Source: Acidobacteriaceae bacterium
Lineage (GTDB): Bacteria > Acidobacteriota > Terriglobia > Terriglobales > Acidobacteriaceae
Assembly (NCBI GenBank): GCA_003156495.1
Contig: PMHC01000172.1
Location: 4,770 to 13,502 of the forward strand
Length of the DNA: 8,733 nt
Direction of reading: 5' to 3'
Below, in pieces: positions 1 to 6,624 of the stretch. Each line of letters begins with the position of its first letter. Position 1 is the first letter of the stretch. Made by a program: the position numbers and the translations under genes. The notes beneath the pieces are model-generated. The model was not told the origin of the DNA and did no database searches. It was given only the letters and a program-made list of their open reading frames with translations.

Positions 1-872
1 TCGTAGTCGGTGGTTACGCGCGAGGTGCAGCTCCAGGTCAGCCCCAGCGGTTTAATCTTCTGGCAGAGTTCGATGGTGCGCGGCTTTTGGATGTTGAAGG
101 TGTCGTCGTCGAAGAAAAATTCCTTAACCTCGGGAAAGTTTTCCTTGGCCCAGGCCAGTTCGGCAGCCACATCGTCGGTGGAGCGGCGGCGCCAGGCATG
201 GCCGCTCATGGTCTGCGGCCATAGGCAGAAGGTGCACTGCGCCGGGCAGCCGCGCGTGGTGTAAAGCGCGATGAAAGGGTGCAGCAGGAAAGGAACGCTG
301 TAGCGCGTTACGTCGAGATCGCGCTTGTAGATCTTCGTTGCCCAGGGCATGGCGTCGAGATTTTCGTTCAGCGGACGGTCGGCGGTGTGAACGATCTTGC
401 CGTCTTTTTTGTAGCTGACGCCAGAAATTTCCTCAAGTGGCTTGCCCTGTGCGAATTCGATGACCGAGAACTCGAATTCGCGGCGACAAACGAAATCGAT
501 GGCTGCGCACTCGTTGAGAGCGCGCTCGGGGTCGGTGGTGACAGGTGGGCCCACAAAGGCGATTTTGATTGTCGGATGTACTTCTTTGATCTTCTCGGCC
601 AGCCGATGGTCGCTCTTCCAGCCAATGGTCGAAGTAAACAGAACCAGAAACTCGTACTCTTTCGCGATCTCAATGGTCTGTTCGACAGAGACGTGATGCG
701 GTGAGGCGTCGAGCAGCCGCGATCCTTCAAGCAGTCCGGCGGGATAGGTGAGCCAGACCGGATACCAGTAGGACTCAATCTCGCGCGTAGCCGGCCAGCG
801 CGAACCCGCGCCGCCGTCGAAATTTTCAAAAGAAGGAGGGTTGAGAAAAAGCGTTTTCAGAGGCATCGGCAT
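1..872 (-). CDS. hpnJ: Hopanoid biosynthesis radical SAM protein HpnJ (C-terminus cut by window edge)
   Basis: Reading from ATG at 872, 290 codons stay open to the left edge, so this is the N-terminal part of the protein; I recall family members being roughly 470 residues. The start (LKTLFLNPPSFENFDGGAGS) is characteristic of HpnJ. Residues about 1-165 form the cobalamin-binding-like Rossmann region; no classical DxHxxG is visible. The radical SAM cluster motif CxxxCxxC is at Cys209, Cys213 and Cys216 (TTRGCPAQCTFCLWPQ), followed by FFFDDDTFN at 252-260. In the known pathway HpnJ acts after HpnI and HpnK and contracts the glucosamine ring on bacteriohopanetetrol to give the cyclitol ether head group. 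An in-frame ATG at 866 is an alternative start, but a -10-like hexamer seven bases before 872 and the lack of a ribosome-binding site favour 872. It lies 124 bases downstream of the TolC-family gene on the same strand. Confidence 0.9.
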   Translation of the reverse strand, partial: MPMPLKTLFLNPPSFENFDGGAGSRWPATREIESYWYPVWLTYPAGLLEGSRLLDASPHHVSVEQTIEIAKEYEFLVLFTSTIGWKSDHRLAEKIKEVHPTIKIAFVGPPVTTDPERALNECAAIDFVCRREFEFSVIEFAQGKPLEEISGVSYKKDGKIVHTADRPLNENLDAMPWATKIYKRDLDVTRYSVPFLLHPFIALYTTRGCPAQCTFCLWPQTMSGHAWRRRSTDDVAAELAWAKENFPEVKEFFFDDDTFNIQKPRTIELCQKIKPLGLTWSCTSRVTTDY

Positions 873-878
873 CACTCT

Positions 879-884
879 ATTTTA
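879..884 (-). promoter_or_regulatory. Candidate extended -10 element for hpnJ (leaderless start)
   Basis: The minus strand reads TGCTAAAAT, an extended -10 (TGn plus TAAAAT). Its last base is at 879, so transcription would be expected to begin at about 872, exactly the A of the first ATG. No Shine-Dalgarno sequence precedes this ATG, and no good -35 hexamer is visible at 16-18 bases. The site is therefore inferred from its position and the -10 match only. Confidence 0.45.
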
Positions 885-928
885 GCATTGGGGCAGCTAG
901 CGCTACGGGGAATCGGTAAAGGGCAAGG

Positions 929-943
929 CGGCCGTTGCGGCCG
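929..943. other. Short GC-rich hairpin between the tolC-like gene and hpnJ
   Basis: CGGCC at 929-933 pairs with GGCCG at 939-943 around a five-base loop. There is no T-run on either side, so it is not a standard Rho-independent terminator. It could slow or attenuate transcription between the export operon and hpnJ, or have no function. A stem of five pairs in GC-rich DNA can easily arise by chance. Confidence 0.25.
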
Positions 944-996
944 AAGCACCGCGCGTTTCAATTTAGTGAAATCCGTTGGCGAAGCCTGCGTTGAAA

Positions 997-2352
997 TTAT
1001 TTTGCGCGCAACTCGTCGAGCCAGTCCTGCATGTGGCCCAGAGCGCGCAGCAAATTGAGGCGGGTTTTGCCCAGGTCGAGCGCGGCGTCAAGCGAGTCGA
1101 TGAATTTATCGCGCTCGTCGATGTGGGCCTGTTCTTCGGCTTTGGGGCTAAGCTGCGGCGTACCGGCGGAGCTGGAGGCACCGTTGCCGAGTTCCAACTG
1201 CGCAAGAACGCTCTTGAGTTGCTCGTTGGAGACCTGTTGCTTGAGGTTGGCGATTTCGGCCTGCACATCAAGTTCGCGCAGTGTGCCGTCGAGCTGCGCA
1301 ATCTGAATTTCGTTTTGGCGCTGCGCCTGTTCGACTTCTACCTGAGCGCGCAAGGCCTCGGCGGCAGATTCTTTGGCTTTGCCGCGCAGTGTGGCGTCAA
1401 ACAGTGGGACCTGGATCGAGAAGCCGCTGCTGAGGTTGTTGGCGGGAAGAGGCTTGGCGTAGTAGTTGTTGATGTTGTTGAGCAGCGTGGTGTTGCGGTT
1501 GTAGGCGAGACCGAAGCTGAGTTGTGGCAACAGCCACGAATGTTGTTTATCGCCCTTTGCGAGCAGTTCTTTCGAATGCGCCAGCGAGCGGGCCGACTCG
1601 ATGGCCGCGGTCGAAGGCGAGGCATCGCGCACCGAGACCGTCGGGATCGGCGGAATGCTGGCGTGATCGGGAACAATCGAACTGGCGGGCAGGCTGGTGA
1701 GCACGGAAAGCTGCTTGGCGAGCATCGTGGCGCGGGTTTCCAGGTGCAGCAGCTTCAGCTTGAGTTGAGCCGCTGTCAATTGCGCTTGCAAGAGTTCGCT
1801 GAGGGGATCGACGCCGGCTTCGGCGCGTTGCTGTTCGATCTCGACTAAGCGGGCGGCGTTCTGTTGCTGTTGCTTGGCGGCTTCGATTTCGCCGCTGACC
1901 GTGTCGAGCTCAAGGTAAGTCGTGGAAGCGTCGAGCGCGACTTGCTCGCGCGCGTCTTTGAGCATGAACTGCGCGGCTAGCAGCCCGGTGTGCGCCGCGC
2001 GAATGGCTTGGATTTGGGGCAGGCTGAAGACCATCGATTGAACCGTGCTATCCCAGATGGTTGGCAGCGAGCCGGTGAAACCGATTTCGGAAAATGCCGG
2101 CAGTCCCGAGCCGAAGGTGACCGAAGGGATAAAGGCGCTGCGGCTTTGGGAGAGCAGGGCCGCGGCTTTTTGCACGTCGGCTTGGGCAAGACGAACCGGG
2201 GCGCTGTTGCGCTGCGCCAGTTCGACGACGGCGGCCAGGGTGACCTGTGCCTGCGCTGTAGCGGAGAAGAGAACAAAGCTCAGCCCTGCTACGGCAATGG
2301 AAATTTTTCGGCGCGATTTGTATGCGGCGTTCACGTGATTTTGCAAGGTCAA
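997..2352 (-). CDS. TolC-family outer membrane efflux protein
   Basis: A 451-residue protein, a usual length for TolC/OEP channels. Residues 1-35 form a signal peptide with a basic start (YKSRRK), a hydrophobic stretch and an ATAQA cleavage site. Two related halves follow, each with long alpha-helical hairpin sequence rich in Ala, Gln and Leu (about 40-75 and 115-215, then 255-285 and 330-395) and beta-strand-like segments such as the LPQLSFGLAYNRN region. Family members form trimers that cross the outer membrane and periplasm and accept substrate from an adaptor and an inner-membrane pump. The start is TTG at 2352: it overlaps the stop of the upstream TPR gene by four bases (TTGA), and AGGA lies nine bases upstream. 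A GTG at codon 7 is an alternative without a visible ribosome-binding site. The substrate cannot be deduced. Confidence 0.88.
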   Translation of the reverse strand: MTLQNHVNAAYKSRRKISIAVAGLSFVLFSATAQAQVTLAAVVELAQRNSAPVRLAQADVQKAAALLSQSRSAFIPSVTFGSGLPAFSEIGFTGSLPTIWDSTVQSMVFSLPQIQAIRAAHTGLLAAQFMLKDAREQVALDASTTYLELDTVSGEIEAAKQQQQNAARLVEIEQQRAEAGVDPLSELLQAQLTAAQLKLKLLHLETRATMLAKQLSVLTSLPASSIVPDHASIPPIPTVSVRDASPSTAAIESARSLAHSKELLAKGDKQHSWLLPQLSFGLAYNRNTTLLNNINNYYAKPLPANNLSSGFSIQVPLFDATLRGKAKESAAEALRAQVEVEQAQRQNEIQIAQLDGTLRELDVQAEIANLKQQVSNEQLKSVLAQLELGNGASSSAGTPQLSPKAEEQAHIDERDKFIDSLDAALDLGKTRLNLLRALGHMQDWLDELRAK

Positions 2353-3341
2353 TGTCGGGAATCCTGTGGCGGACGATATGCGTGCGCCAGGGCGTAGGCC
2401 GCGGCGAATTCACGCTTGGCGCCGCCGGCGTCGCCCATTTGCTGTTTTAAGCGTCCCAGCCGGCCGTGCGCGATGAATGCCGGCGCTTCTTCGGCCTTTG
2501 CCGGACTGGCCAGATAGCTTTCCAGCATTTTGGCGGCGAAGGCCGGATTGCGATTGGTCTCGATGAGTATTCCGGCGCCGTCGTAGAGCGCTACGCCGGA
2601 GTTTCTTTCGTGCGTCGCGGTGTTGGCGCAGCTTTGCACGGCGGCTTCCATCTCTGACCAGCGGTGACGATTGCGGTAGAAAATGGCCAGATTGACCCAC
2701 TGGGCGGCGGGCCGGATGCCGGTGGCGATGGCCTGCCGGAATTCGCGTTCGGCCGAGCCGAAGTCCTTACGCGTTTCGGCGATATAGCCACGCAACTGAT
2801 GCGCGCGCGCTGAATCGATTTTATCCAGGCGATCGGCCACCGAGGCGGCTTTGTCTGTGCCTCCGCCGACGATCCCCGGCGCTTCTTTGTAGAATTCGCC
2901 AAGATCGGAAAGCGCGGCGGCGTTATGCGGATCGAGACGAACGGCCTCTTCAAATTCGGCGCGTACGCGCTTGCCCAGCGAATAGGCGGTGAGAAAAGAG
3001 ACGTGTTCGGCTTTTCCGCCCAAGGCCCGGCCCAGCCAGAGATGGTTGTTGGAGTTGCCTGGGGAGAGCCGCACGGCCTGTTCGCATTCGCGGGTCGCCG
3101 GCTCCCATTGCTGTAGCGTGAAGTGCACGCGGCACAGCAGATTTTGCGCTTCGGCCGCGCCCGGTCCCGAGGTGGGCAGGGGCGCAAGCAGCGTGATGGC
3201 TTTGTCGGCTTCGCCGGCCTGTAGCGCGGCGTTGGCCTGGGCCAGCGTTGCGGGCGGAATTTGCGCACAAACGTGTGGCGTCGCGGCCAGGATCAGCCCT
3301 GCCGCCATTAGCGCGCAAAACAAAGCCAACTCTCTTCTCAC
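2349..3341 (-). CDS. Secreted tetratricopeptide repeat (TPR) protein
   Basis: A 330-residue protein beginning with a signal peptide (hydrophobic 5-20, likely cleavage after Ala26 in PHVCA) and no lipobox, so a periplasmic location is inferred. TPR-type helical pairs run through most of the mature chain: about 30-58, 62-95 (ending EQAVRLSPGN), 127-150 (EEAVRLDPHNAAALSDLGEF), 180-207, 213-240 and 285-320. An APGIVGGGTDKA segment at 154-165 interrupts the repeats and reads as a conserved insert in this type of TPR protein. TPR arrays bind proteins and have no catalytic residues, so this is likely a scaffold or assembly partner for the neighbouring adaptor and channel (inference). The start is GTG at 3341, overlapping the adaptor stop by four bases (GTGA), with a strong ribosome-binding site. 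No specific function is known to me. Confidence 0.85.
   Translation of the reverse strand: MRRELALFCALMAAGLILAATPHVCAQIPPATLAQANAALQAGEADKAITLLAPLPTSGPGAAEAQNLLCRVHFTLQQWEPATRECEQAVRLSPGNSNNHLWLGRALGGKAEHVSFLTAYSLGKRVRAEFEEAVRLDPHNAAALSDLGEFYKEAPGIVGGGTDKAASVADRLDKIDSARAHQLRGYIAETRKDFGSAEREFRQAIATGIRPAAQWVNLAIFYRNRHRWSEMEAAVQSCANTATHERNSGVALYDGAGILIETNRNPAFAAKMLESYLASPAKAEEAPAFIAHGRLGRLKQQMGDAGGAKREFAAAYALAHAYRPPQDSRH
2362..2365 (-). promoter_or_regulatory. Ribosome-binding site supporting the TTG start of the tolC-like gene
   Basis: AGGA on the minus strand ends nine bases before TTG at 2352, inside the last codons of the TPR gene. Together with the TTGA stop/start overlap it supports translational coupling rather than a downstream GTG start. 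Confidence 0.45.
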
Positions 3342-4576
3342 CGCACTTCCTTAATCGGCACGCCTTCTTGCAAGGGATGCCCGTTGGCCGTTCCGGTGGC
3401 GACGGAGTCGCCTTCCTCGATGCCGGAAAGGATGGGAACCTGCGTAATATTGGGGGCTCCGATCGTGACCGGAACGCGCTTCAACTCGCGGCCTGAGACC
3501 TTGTAGACAAAGTATTTTCCGTTTTGCTCGTGCAGCGCTTCGCGCGGCATGCTCAGCGCATTGGGCGTGCTGGAGATGGTGACCATAAGCGTGACATTGG
3601 TGTTAGGCAACAGGCCGTCATCGTTGCCGTCAATGTCGATCAGCACTTCGCCCACATTGCGCGTGGTGTAGGTAACCACGGTGATGGGAAGCCTGGTGAT
3701 GTGGCCGTGCCACTCGCGGCCCGGCTTGGCGTCCCAGTGGATCGTCACCGCCTGTCCCAGGGCCAGGCGCCCCAGATCGGGTTCGTCGAAATAGGCGCGT
3801 ATGCGCTCGTGATGCAGATCGGCCATCTCCACCAGCAACTTGCCGGCTTCGGCATAGCTGGAAGGCGCGGCGTCAAAAGTGTAGATGGTGCCGGCGATGG
3901 GCGCACGGAGAGAGGCTTGCGCTTCGACGTGCTGGGCCGCCTGCCATGCGGCTTGCGCCTCGGCCAGCGCGGCCCGGGCGCGAGCTATTTCCGCCGACGA
4001 GTAGCGGTGCTGCGCGCTTTGTTCGGCGGCTCTCAAACTGGCCTGTGTCGATTGCAGCCGCCCGTTCGCTGACGCCAGTTCGCCTTTTGAGGCTGCTCCG
4101 GTCGCCACCAGCCGGGCCAGCGCATTGTAATCGCGCTGCGCCTGATCCCGCGCCAGACGATCCTGTTCGACCTCGGCCGTCGAGGCTTGCCGCTCGGCCT
4201 GCGTGCCGTTGTGCAGCGCCGCGTCTAGCTGCGCCTGCGCGGATTTTACACCGCTTTCGGCCGCTGCCACATGCGAGCGTGCTTCAACGTCGTCAAGCGT
4301 CGCCAGCAGCTTTCCCGCCGGTACCGTGTCGCCCTGTTGCGCGTAGACAGCCTTCACCGTCGTCGCCAGCGGACTGTAGAGCTGGTAGTTGACGACCGGT
4401 TCCACCCGCCCGTTGGTGCTGACGGTGGTTTGCAGCATTTCATGCCGCACCTGCACGACGCGTACCGGCAGCTGATCTCGCAAGAGATGCCGCGCGGTAA
4501 AAAATACGGCGGTCAGAACGACGGCTGCGCCGATCCAAAGCCATATACGATTGACTTGCTTTCTCACTTCTACCAT
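3338..4576 (-). CDS. HlyD/RND-type periplasmic adaptor subunit (membrane fusion protein)
   Basis: A 412-residue protein with the full adaptor architecture. A single N-terminal membrane anchor spans about residues 11-29 (IWLWIGAAVVLTAVFF). The first lipoyl half is at about 50-98 (VSTNGRVEPVVNYQLYSPL through GDTVPAGKLLATLDD), a long Ala/Gln/Glu-rich coiled-coil hairpin at about 99-220, and the second lipoyl half at about 222-252 (LRAPIAGTIYTFDA). The beta-barrel follows at about 255-345, and a membrane-proximal domain closes the protein. Such adaptors link an inner-membrane ABC, RND or MFS pump to a TolC channel, which fits the tolC-like gene two positions downstream. ATG at 4576 is the first gene of the operon; no good Shine-Dalgarno precedes it, and GTG at codon 4 is an alternative. 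No pump gene is next to it: upstream lies divergent queF. Confidence 0.9.
   Translation of the reverse strand: MVEVRKQVNRIWLWIGAAVVLTAVFFTARHLLRDQLPVRVVQVRHEMLQTTVSTNGRVEPVVNYQLYSPLATTVKAVYAQQGDTVPAGKLLATLDDVEARSHVAAAESGVKSAQAQLDAALHNGTQAERQASTAEVEQDRLARDQAQRDYNALARLVATGAASKGELASANGRLQSTQASLRAAEQSAQHRYSSAEIARARAALAEAQAAWQAAQHVEAQASLRAPIAGTIYTFDAAPSSYAEAGKLLVEMADLHHERIRAYFDEPDLGRLALGQAVTIHWDAKPGREWHGHITRLPITVVTYTTRNVGEVLIDIDGNDDGLLPNTNVTLMVTISSTPNALSMPREALHEQNGKYFVYKVSGRELKRVPVTIGAPNITQVPILSGIEEGDSVATGTANGHPLQEGVPIKEVR
3348..3352 (-). promoter_or_regulatory. Ribosome-binding site for the TPR gene GTG start
   Basis: AAGGA on the minus strand lies six bases before GTG at 3341, within the final codons of the adaptor gene. 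This spacing decides the GTG start over the in-frame ATG eleven codons later, which would remove most of the signal peptide. Confidence 0.6.
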
Positions 4577-4580
4577 GCAC

Positions 4581-4595
4581 TTAACCAGAGGTTAG
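4581..4595. promoter_or_regulatory. Inverted repeat TAACC-N3-GGTTA, candidate operator of the efflux operon
   Basis: TAACC at 4582-4586 and GGTTA at 4590-4594 form a perfect five-base inverted repeat around AGA, just upstream of the adaptor ATG. It touches the candidate -10 on the minus strand (4594-4599), which is where a repressor site would block initiation. No regulator gene is present nearby, so the binding protein is unknown. Confidence 0.35.
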
Positions 4596-4599
4596 TATA
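4594..4599 (-). promoter_or_regulatory. Candidate -10 element of the adaptor-TPR-TolC operon
   Basis: The minus strand reads TATACT, five of six bases of the TATAAT consensus. It would start transcription at about 4587, leaving an untranslated leader of some 11 bases before ATG 4576. No recognisable -35 hexamer is found at 16-18 bases upstream, so confidence is limited. Confidence 0.35.
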
Positions 4600-4675
4600 T
4601 AAGACTCGCAAACCAGGCTCCTGAAAGATAAAAAAATGAGGGCAGGGAAGACTCGTTTATATTTTGCCGTACTCG

Positions 4676-4681
4676 TACAAT
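4676..4681 (+). promoter_or_regulatory. Candidate -10 element of queF (leaderless start)
   Basis: TACAAT ends at 4681, which places the expected transcription start at about 4688, the A of the queF ATG. No Shine-Dalgarno is present before the ATG. The -35 region (TCGTTT at 4653-4658) is a poor match. TATATT at 4658-4663 is a possible alternative -10 that would give a leader of about 18 bases. Confidence 0.4.
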
Positions 4682-4687
4682 ATTCAC

Positions 4688-5086
4688 ATGTCACCCAAAC
4701 GCCGTTATACCGACGAACATGCAAAAGCAGGCCTAGATTTCGATTTTCCCGCAATTGAGACCTGGCCCAATCAGTTTCCCGGCTACGAAATTCAAATCGA
4801 CGATCCTGAACTGACCTCGGTTTGTCCCAAAACAGGCCTGCCCGATTTTGGCCTGTTAACGATACGCTACGTGCCGCGCAAGCGCTGCCTCGAGCTGAAA
4901 TCCCTCAAGGAATATCTTTTCAGCTTCCGCAACCTGGGCATTTTTCAGGAGAATATCGTCAACCAGGTTTTGGAAGATGTGGTCAAGGCATGCGATCCGG
5001 TTTGGGCGACGGTCAAGGGCGAGTTCCGTCCGCGCGGCGGAATCGGCACCACCGTCGAGGCTCACTGGCCGCGGCCCAAGGCCTAA
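4688..5086 (+). CDS. queF: NADPH-dependent 7-cyano-7-deazaguanine reductase (preQ1 synthase), QueF type I
   Basis: The 132-residue protein is the length of single-domain (type I) QueF. It reduces the nitrile of preQ0 to the amine of preQ1 with NADPH, a cytosolic step in making the tRNA nucleoside queuosine. The active-site segment SVCPKTGLPDFG carries the catalytic Cys46, which forms a thioimide with preQ0, and the acid Asp53. The QueF signature ELKSLKEY is at 69-76, followed by FSFRNLGIFQENIVNQ and the C-terminal RGGIGTTVEAHW. These are the expected family landmarks in the expected order, and no key residue is missing. I chose ATG at 4688; an in-frame TTG at 4664 would add eight unconvincing residues. 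It is divergent from the efflux operon and is followed after five bases by an MFS gene. Other queuosine genes (queC, queD, queE) are not in the window. Confidence 0.95.
   Translation: MSPKRRYTDEHAKAGLDFDFPAIETWPNQFPGYEIQIDDPELTSVCPKTGLPDFGLLTIRYVPRKRCLELKSLKEYLFSFRNLGIFQENIVNQVLEDVVKACDPVWATVKGEFRPRGGIGTTVEAHWPRPKA
5078..5081 (+). promoter_or_regulatory. Weak ribosome-binding site deciding the TTG start of the MFS gene
   Basis: AAGG inside the last codons of queF lies ten bases before TTG 5092. It is modest, but TTG is the only NTG codon between the queF stop and TM1 that leaves a complete first membrane segment. Confidence 0.35.
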
Positions 5087-5091
5087 ATTTT

Positions 5092-6378
5092 TTGCCAACC
5101 GCTGTCCATTCCGCTCGTTTACGCATCGGCCCCGTTCAGGCGACCCTGCTGCTGCTGATCGCGCTCAACCTGCTCAACTACATCGACCGCTACATTTTGT
5201 CGGGCGAGTTGCTGCCGGTGCAGCGTGAGTTTCACGCCACCGACCACCAGATGGGCGCGCTGGCTACGGCCCTGTTCGTTTTTTACATGCTCGCCGCGCC
5301 GGCCACCGGCTGGCTGGGCGACCGGATGCGCCGCAAGCCGCTGATCATCTCCGGCGCCGTGCTCTGGAGTTTGGCGACGCTGGGCACGGTTTGGGTGCAT
5401 AGCTACTGGACGCTCTACCTCCGCCAGGCTTTTGTCGGCATTGGCGAGGCTACCTTTGGCATCTTCGCTCCGGCCGTCATCGCCGACTTTTATCCCGAGC
5501 GCGAGCGCAACCGCATTCTCTCGCTCTTTTATGTCGCCATTCCCGTTGGCGCGGCGCTGGGCTATCTGGCCGGTGGGCAGATAGGCGGCCAGTGGGGATG
5601 GCGCGCACCGTTTTTCGTTTGCGCGCTGCCCGGTTTTGTTGCCGCCGCGCTTTACGGCTGGCTAGGCCGCGAGCCGGAGCGGGGCGCTAGCGACCAGATT
5701 CAATCGACGCTCGATCGCGCTACCTTTCGCGGGCTCTTTCACAATCGCGCCTATCTGGCCGCCAGCTTCGGGCTGGCCACGCTGACCTTCGCCATGGGGG
5801 GAATCTCCTGGTGGATGCCGGAGTTCTTGCGCCGCTTTGCCGGCTTTTCCATGGGCAGGGCGAGCTTGGCTGTCGGCGTAATTACCGTGATCGACGGAAT
5901 CGCGGGAACGCTTGTCGGTGGCTGGCTGGCCCAGCGCTGGCTGCGCGTCAACCATCGCGCGCTCTACCTGCTTTCCTGCTGGAGCGTGGCGCTCACGCTG
6001 CCCTTCGGCCTGCTGGTCTTCTTCGGCCCGCCGGCCTGGACGTTGCCCGCTCTGCTGGCAGCCGAGTTCTTCCTCTTTCTCAATACCGGCCCGCTGAACG
6101 CCGCTATCGTCAACTCGGTTACTGCTCCCATTCGCGCGACGGCCGTGGGAATGAATTTCTTTATCATCCACTGCTTCGGCGATACTTTTTCGCCGCAAGT
6201 GATCGGCGCGATCTCCGACCATGCGCACAGCCTTCGTTTGGCGATGGGCGCGACGCTGGTCGCGTTGGCCGTCTCCGGCGTGATTTTGTTTGCCGGGGCC
6301 AGCGTAGCCCCGCCGCTTGAAGAGGCGCTAGAAAGCGACGCCGGCGACGACTCCTGTTCCCTGATCCCCGTTTCCTGA
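5092..6378 (+). CDS. MFS transporter, Spinster-like
   Basis: A 428-residue protein if started at TTG 5092, a normal MFS length. About 12 hydrophobic segments can be seen. TM1 carries the NYIDRY motif (29-34) typical of Spinster and related families, and the TM2-TM3 loop has the MFS signature GWLGDRMRRK at 73-82. GIGEATFGIFAPAVIADFYP marks the TM4 region, and the conserved pattern repeats more weakly in the second half. Eukaryotic Spinster proteins move lysolipids or sphingosine phosphate; bacterial substrates are mostly unknown, so none is assigned. The open frame extends back into queF, but those residues read as an out-of-frame version of queF. TTG 5092 lies five bases after the queF stop with AAGG ten bases upstream; no in-frame ATG precedes TM2. 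The two genes probably share a transcript ending at the terminator at 6448-6486. Confidence 0.85.
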   Translation: MPTAVHSARLRIGPVQATLLLLIALNLLNYIDRYILSGELLPVQREFHATDHQMGALATALFVFYMLAAPATGWLGDRMRRKPLIISGAVLWSLATLGTVWVHSYWTLYLRQAFVGIGEATFGIFAPAVIADFYPERERNRILSLFYVAIPVGAALGYLAGGQIGGQWGWRAPFFVCALPGFVAAALYGWLGREPERGASDQIQSTLDRATFRGLFHNRAYLAASFGLATLTFAMGGISWWMPEFLRRFAGFSMGRASLAVGVITVIDGIAGTLVGGWLAQRWLRVNHRALYLLSCWSVALTLPFGLLVFFGPPAWTLPALLAAEFFLFLNTGPLNAAIVNSVTAPIRATAVGMNFFIIHCFGDTFSPQVIGAISDHAHSLRLAMGATLVALAVSGVILFAGASVAPPLEEALESDAGDDSCSLIPVS

Positions 6379-6447
6379 TTACTGTCTGTGCAGAATATTT
6401 CTTCCGCCGGCCGCATAACCTTCTGCCGTGATCCAAGGCTTTGCTCG

Positions 6448-6486
6448 GTCGCATTTTTCACAAAAAATCGCAAATGCGGCTTTTTT
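6448..6486 (+). terminator. Rho-independent terminator after queF-MFS
   Basis: GTCGCATTT (6448-6456) pairs with AAATGCGGC (6472-6480) in a nine-pair stem with one G-T pair and a 15-base loop. Six T residues follow at once (6481-6486). It lies 70 bases after the MFS stop, in the right orientation to end the queF-MFS transcript. Confidence 0.7.
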
Positions 6487-6540
6487 ACAAATAACTCTTT
6501 TATCATCAACAAAACTTTATGAATTTGTGGCCAAAATCGT

Positions 6541-6571
6541 CCGTTTCTGTTCGTTTTTGTCCACGAAACGG
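6541..6571. terminator. Hairpin in the convergent spacer, possible minus-strand terminator
   Basis: CCGTTTC (6541-6547) pairs perfectly with GAAACGG (6565-6571) around a 17-base loop. On the minus strand the stem is followed by ACGATTTTGG, a weak T-run, so it may end the transcript of the secreted-protein gene that stops at 6625. Apart from this and the terminator at 6448-6486, I see nothing in the AT-rich 246-base spacer between the two convergent genes. Confidence 0.35.
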
Positions 6572-6624
6572 CCCTTATCGGAGTGATTTGGTCTCGATTT
6601 TGCCCTTTTTTAGCGCTCTCCGCG

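Noticed and set aside
976..1848. Long open frame of 290 codons on the plus strand
   Set aside because: It is fully antisense to the tolC-like gene, has low-complexity Arg/Gly/Gln composition and no recognisable domain. It is a by-product of GC-rich codon use in the real gene.
4587..4650. Possible preQ1 riboswitch upstream of queF, suggested by AGAGG, a later CTCCT and an A-rich run before GAGG
   Set aside because: The stem does not pair properly (AGAGG needs CCTCT, but CTCCT is present), the loop is longer than in class I aptamers, and the preferred queF transcription start lies downstream of the whole element.
4822..5091. Upstream extension of the MFS frame into queF (ATG at 4822)
   Set aside because: This stretch translates queF in another frame, carries no membrane segment, and would make the protein 90 residues longer than a typical MFS carrier.
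5662..6228. Open frame of 188 codons on the minus strand within the MFS gene
   Set aside because: Its translation is a charged, repetitive Arg/Gln/Gly sequence with no domain, antisense to clear transmembrane segments of the real gene.
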